Shown piece after piece: positions 61,315 to 64,000 of a stretch of DNA of 64,000 nucleotides. Origin of the DNA: Pomphorhynchus laevis. Its lineage: Eukaryota > Acanthocephala > Palaeacanthocephala > Echinorhynchida > Pomphorhynchidae. Where the stretch lies: positions 1 through 64,000 of the forward strand of contig WNNJ02002219.1 of the NCBI GenBank assembly GCA_012934845.2, read 5' to 3'. The first letter of the stretch is position 1; the number at the start of each line of letters is the position of its first letter. A program made the position numbers and the translations under genes. The notes beneath the pieces are model-generated. The model was given only the letters and a program-made list of their open reading frames with translations. It had not been told where the DNA came from and made no database searches.

Positions 61315-64000
61315 AACTTAAATAAAAAAAGGTTTTATTAACAAACCAATCGATAAGAAAGAAAACAACGAAACAGCATACAAAAACAGCGATCAAGTAG
61401 TATGCATATAAAAATTCTTATAGACGACTTTTATACAACACTCATGGCATCAGCTTTAGAGGATCTGAGTCCCCGGCCGCACCAGCGCGCCGCTTTCCGA
61501 CTGAACTATTCGAGATCTCTCATCCCCACTAAGGGTCCAGTCGAGGCGGACTATGGCTGGTAATCTTGAGATGAGGAGCTTGAGAAACCTTAGTTTTTGC
61601 TCTGGTGGACGTCCTCTGAAAAAAAGACTAATCCCGAGATATTCCAAGTACCCCACAGACGTAATTGGGTTTCCTCATTTAATGACAGATGCTGGGCCCG
61701 TTTCAGAGCCCATCTAGCTCTCTTCAGGATACGTTTAAGTCTATGCAGGTCAGCTTTCGCCGACCATCTCACCGTAACGGTGAACCCCCGATATTTTACT
61801 AACTTGTAAAGGTAGGGGGTTGTTGAGGCTGCAAAATAGAGAAGAGTGCAGAGTGCTAATCTCTTAAGTTTCTATTTGATGGCAGGGGCGCAATTAAAGA
61901 CGCCCACGTGCGATTTAAAGGAGTTGAGAACAAGATTGAATATGGGTTGCTGGTCTTTTAATCTTAAAAAGAAACGGCTGATGTCAGAGACTACATCTTT
62001 GCATCTGCGTCCAGAGAACAGGGCTGTGGTATCATCAGCGTATACTACAAGATGTTGATCGCGTTTAATGTTTTTGTAGAGTATAATGGAGGCAGCAAGA
62101 TACAAGATTGGAGAAAGTTGGGATTCTTGAGGCACACCCGTAATAGAGTAGTACTAACGTGAATCATGGTCATTATCATTGTAGAACTGCTTGGTATACA
62201 GCAATACCTCAACATTGTTAACAATTCTCACAGGTAATCCGAGGGATCTGAGATAGGAGATAACGTCAGAAATGGTGATCCGGTCAAAGGCAACAGAAAA
62301 ATGAAGTAAAGCAGCCACATCAAGCCGATGACTGTTATCCTGATAAAACTGGTGCACTTCATCAATTTCTGAATGAAGCGAGCGCCCTTTGACAAAACCA
62401 TGAAAACTCGGTGGGATTAAATTACGCTTACTTGATTGGTCGCTGATTATACGCGCAAGCGCTTTTTAGTGGATTAGATGAGGGAATTTTGAATCGAAAT
62501 GGGCAGCAGGTATTTAGGACATGAAACCGAATTTCGCTTGATGCCGGCTACACCATATAGTGAAGCTAACAGCATTATGGCGATCACTTCTCTTCTTTGA
62601 TCAGCTGTCAAAAGCTGACAAATCCAACAAGATAGTTGAGCGACGTTTTTGGAGGTGCCCGGAAATAGGCCCCAAGAGTTAAGGATATCCCCAACGGATA
62701 AGTCCCTGCTCCTAAAGTCATCCAAAAGCGGGATTGGTTGGGGAGAAAGCGTGGCTTCATAGTTATGCAGGTTAGTGACTCCTCCAAAACTTTATCAAGG
62801 CTTACGCTACTGATCCACCTCGATGCCCTCTCACGCCAGTAGACAAATTTCTCCTTCTTGAATATCTCCCAGAAGGAAGCCTAAGAAAGACTAAGACGTG
62901 TAATACTCTTCCTGTCTTTGCTCATCTAGAGACTACATCTAGAACTCCAGTATTCATTCGAGAGAACCTGCCTGAAGGAAGTAGAGAGATTGGGACGGTG
63001 TAGCATTTTATATACATCGTTGAGTTTTGTCGAAGTGAGACTGTAAATGCGACCTTTGTATGTAGTCGAAAGAATCCCGGTAGCTTGCGAAGAGAGGTAG
63101 GAATTAAATTCGGTCAAACTATCATTCCCTATCTTTGGGAAGAGTTGGATAGCTGTCTGAAAGAAGGTCACTAATTGGATAAAGTGAAACCTCCTTCTAA
63201 GCAACGTATCTTCCTCTAGCTGACGGCAAATTAGGTCATGATATGTGGTCAGTTGTTGGCGCGACTGCTTAGTGCAGATTGGTGTCAACAACCACGTACT
63301 ATGTACCAGTAAAATGTCGAGGAGTGAGTTAGTTGTTGAGCGATGAAAGATAGGATCGTTGGTTTGTGAATAATATAATTGTTCCTGGCTCTGTGGAGTG
63401 CTGCATTAATCCAACGACCAATTATGTCGTTGAAGTCACCAAGTAGCATGTCGTAGCCACTACCTAAAATACGGTGCAGGAGGTCACGGTTCTTGTGAAT
63501 ATTCCCGGCCAAATGTAGATATTGGCTAGACTAATGCGTTTACCGTTCTTGACAAGTGCTATAACTAAACAAGACATGACAGGAGAAGTTCAATAAGACC
63601 GAGGACCTTAAGGATCATTTAACTAGGGTTTAAATACCTTCAGACGAAGTGGAGTGTGAGGGTTATGTACGGAGTGAAGTATGTGTATATATGCTATGGT
63701 ATAAATTGAGTAATATCCTGGAGTAGACGGACAGTTTTCGGAAGGACTATAACATCTGCATTTCTATCGAATAGAAGCCTAAGGGTAGAAGCACCTCCCG
63801 AATTCCACTGAAGGATATTCAATGGAAAAGGCTCTTGAGTACTTCCCATTGCGAAAGTGTAACCGGAGTGGGACGGCTTCCGCCTAGTCGAAACCAGAGG
63901 CTGAGAAGTCACCCTTCCCACCTGCTGTTCCTAAAGTTGGATACATTTGCCTATTTGCGTTATTTTCATTTTCCTCGGTACTGGCTAAAGCCCAGAATAA
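61315..64000 (-). mobile_element. Family B-like LINE, degraded, running to the right edge
   Basis: Minus-strand pieces in order from the right: [20 protein letters not shown] (63921-63694), LGDFNDIIGRWINAALHRAR (63512-63285), a middle at 63291-62926, RDLSVGDILNSWGLFPGTSK, then VAALLHFSVAFDRI (motif A, degraded), MPQESQLSPILYLA (motif B), VYADDTTALFSGRRCK (motif C), [12 protein letters not shown] RWSAKADL and RGRPPEQKLRFLKLLISRLP. There are many frame breaks. Any ORF1 would lie beyond 63930 and possibly outside the window. Confidence 0.8.

Overview
The window is a gene-poor, AT-rich stretch of an invertebrate metazoan genome. Evidence for this is two eukaryotic housekeeping genes (eIF2B alpha and a spliced cytosolic leucyl-tRNA synthetase), GT-AG introns as short as 46 bp, and at least five families of retroelement. 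I cannot place the phylum.

Layout. 1-7568 and 16288-23857 are two nearly identical copies of one segment. Each copy holds, on the minus strand, a CR1-like LINE (family A, two ORFs), then a zinc-knuckle ORF1 fossil, then on the plus strand a complete single-exon eIF2B alpha gene. Between the copies lie an old repeat, an apparently intact jockey/R1-like LINE (family B, 8107-11970) flanked by a 13-bp target-site duplication, a reversed fragment of another B element, and a near-complete element with a Cys-rich N-terminus, an RT and an endonuclease-like C-terminus (family R, 13930-16270). 24340-27600 is a pile of decayed Penelope-like fragments (family P).

28114-47419 is one host gene, cytosolic leucyl-tRNA synthetase. 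I resolve nine coding exons. The first intron is 46 bp; later introns are swollen to as much as 7.7 kb by B, R, P and Vingi/Ingi-like insertions. One expected stretch after the HIGH-bearing exon is not found intact and one small exon lacks an in-frame AG acceptor, so the gene may be decaying or slightly mis-assembled.

48-55 kb holds LINE and P remnants and a third, deleted relative of the duplicated segment (52435-54637). This relative preserves the empty insertion site of the B element. 55380-60224 is bounded by a perfect 19-bp inverted repeat with 4-bp ATTA flanks and contains an intact CR1-like LINE (family C) with overlapping ORF1 and ORF2. 60321-64000 holds an R-family RT fossil and a degraded B element that probably runs past the right edge.

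The least expected signal is a structured module of about 150 bp, seen in 11 full or partial copies on both strands and always beside P-family fragments. Its arms form nested stems and a potential H-type pseudoknot, with stems retained although the copies differ in sequence. I read it as the 3' recognition or processing domain of the P element. No tRNA, rRNA, CRISPR array or prokaryotic operon was seen.
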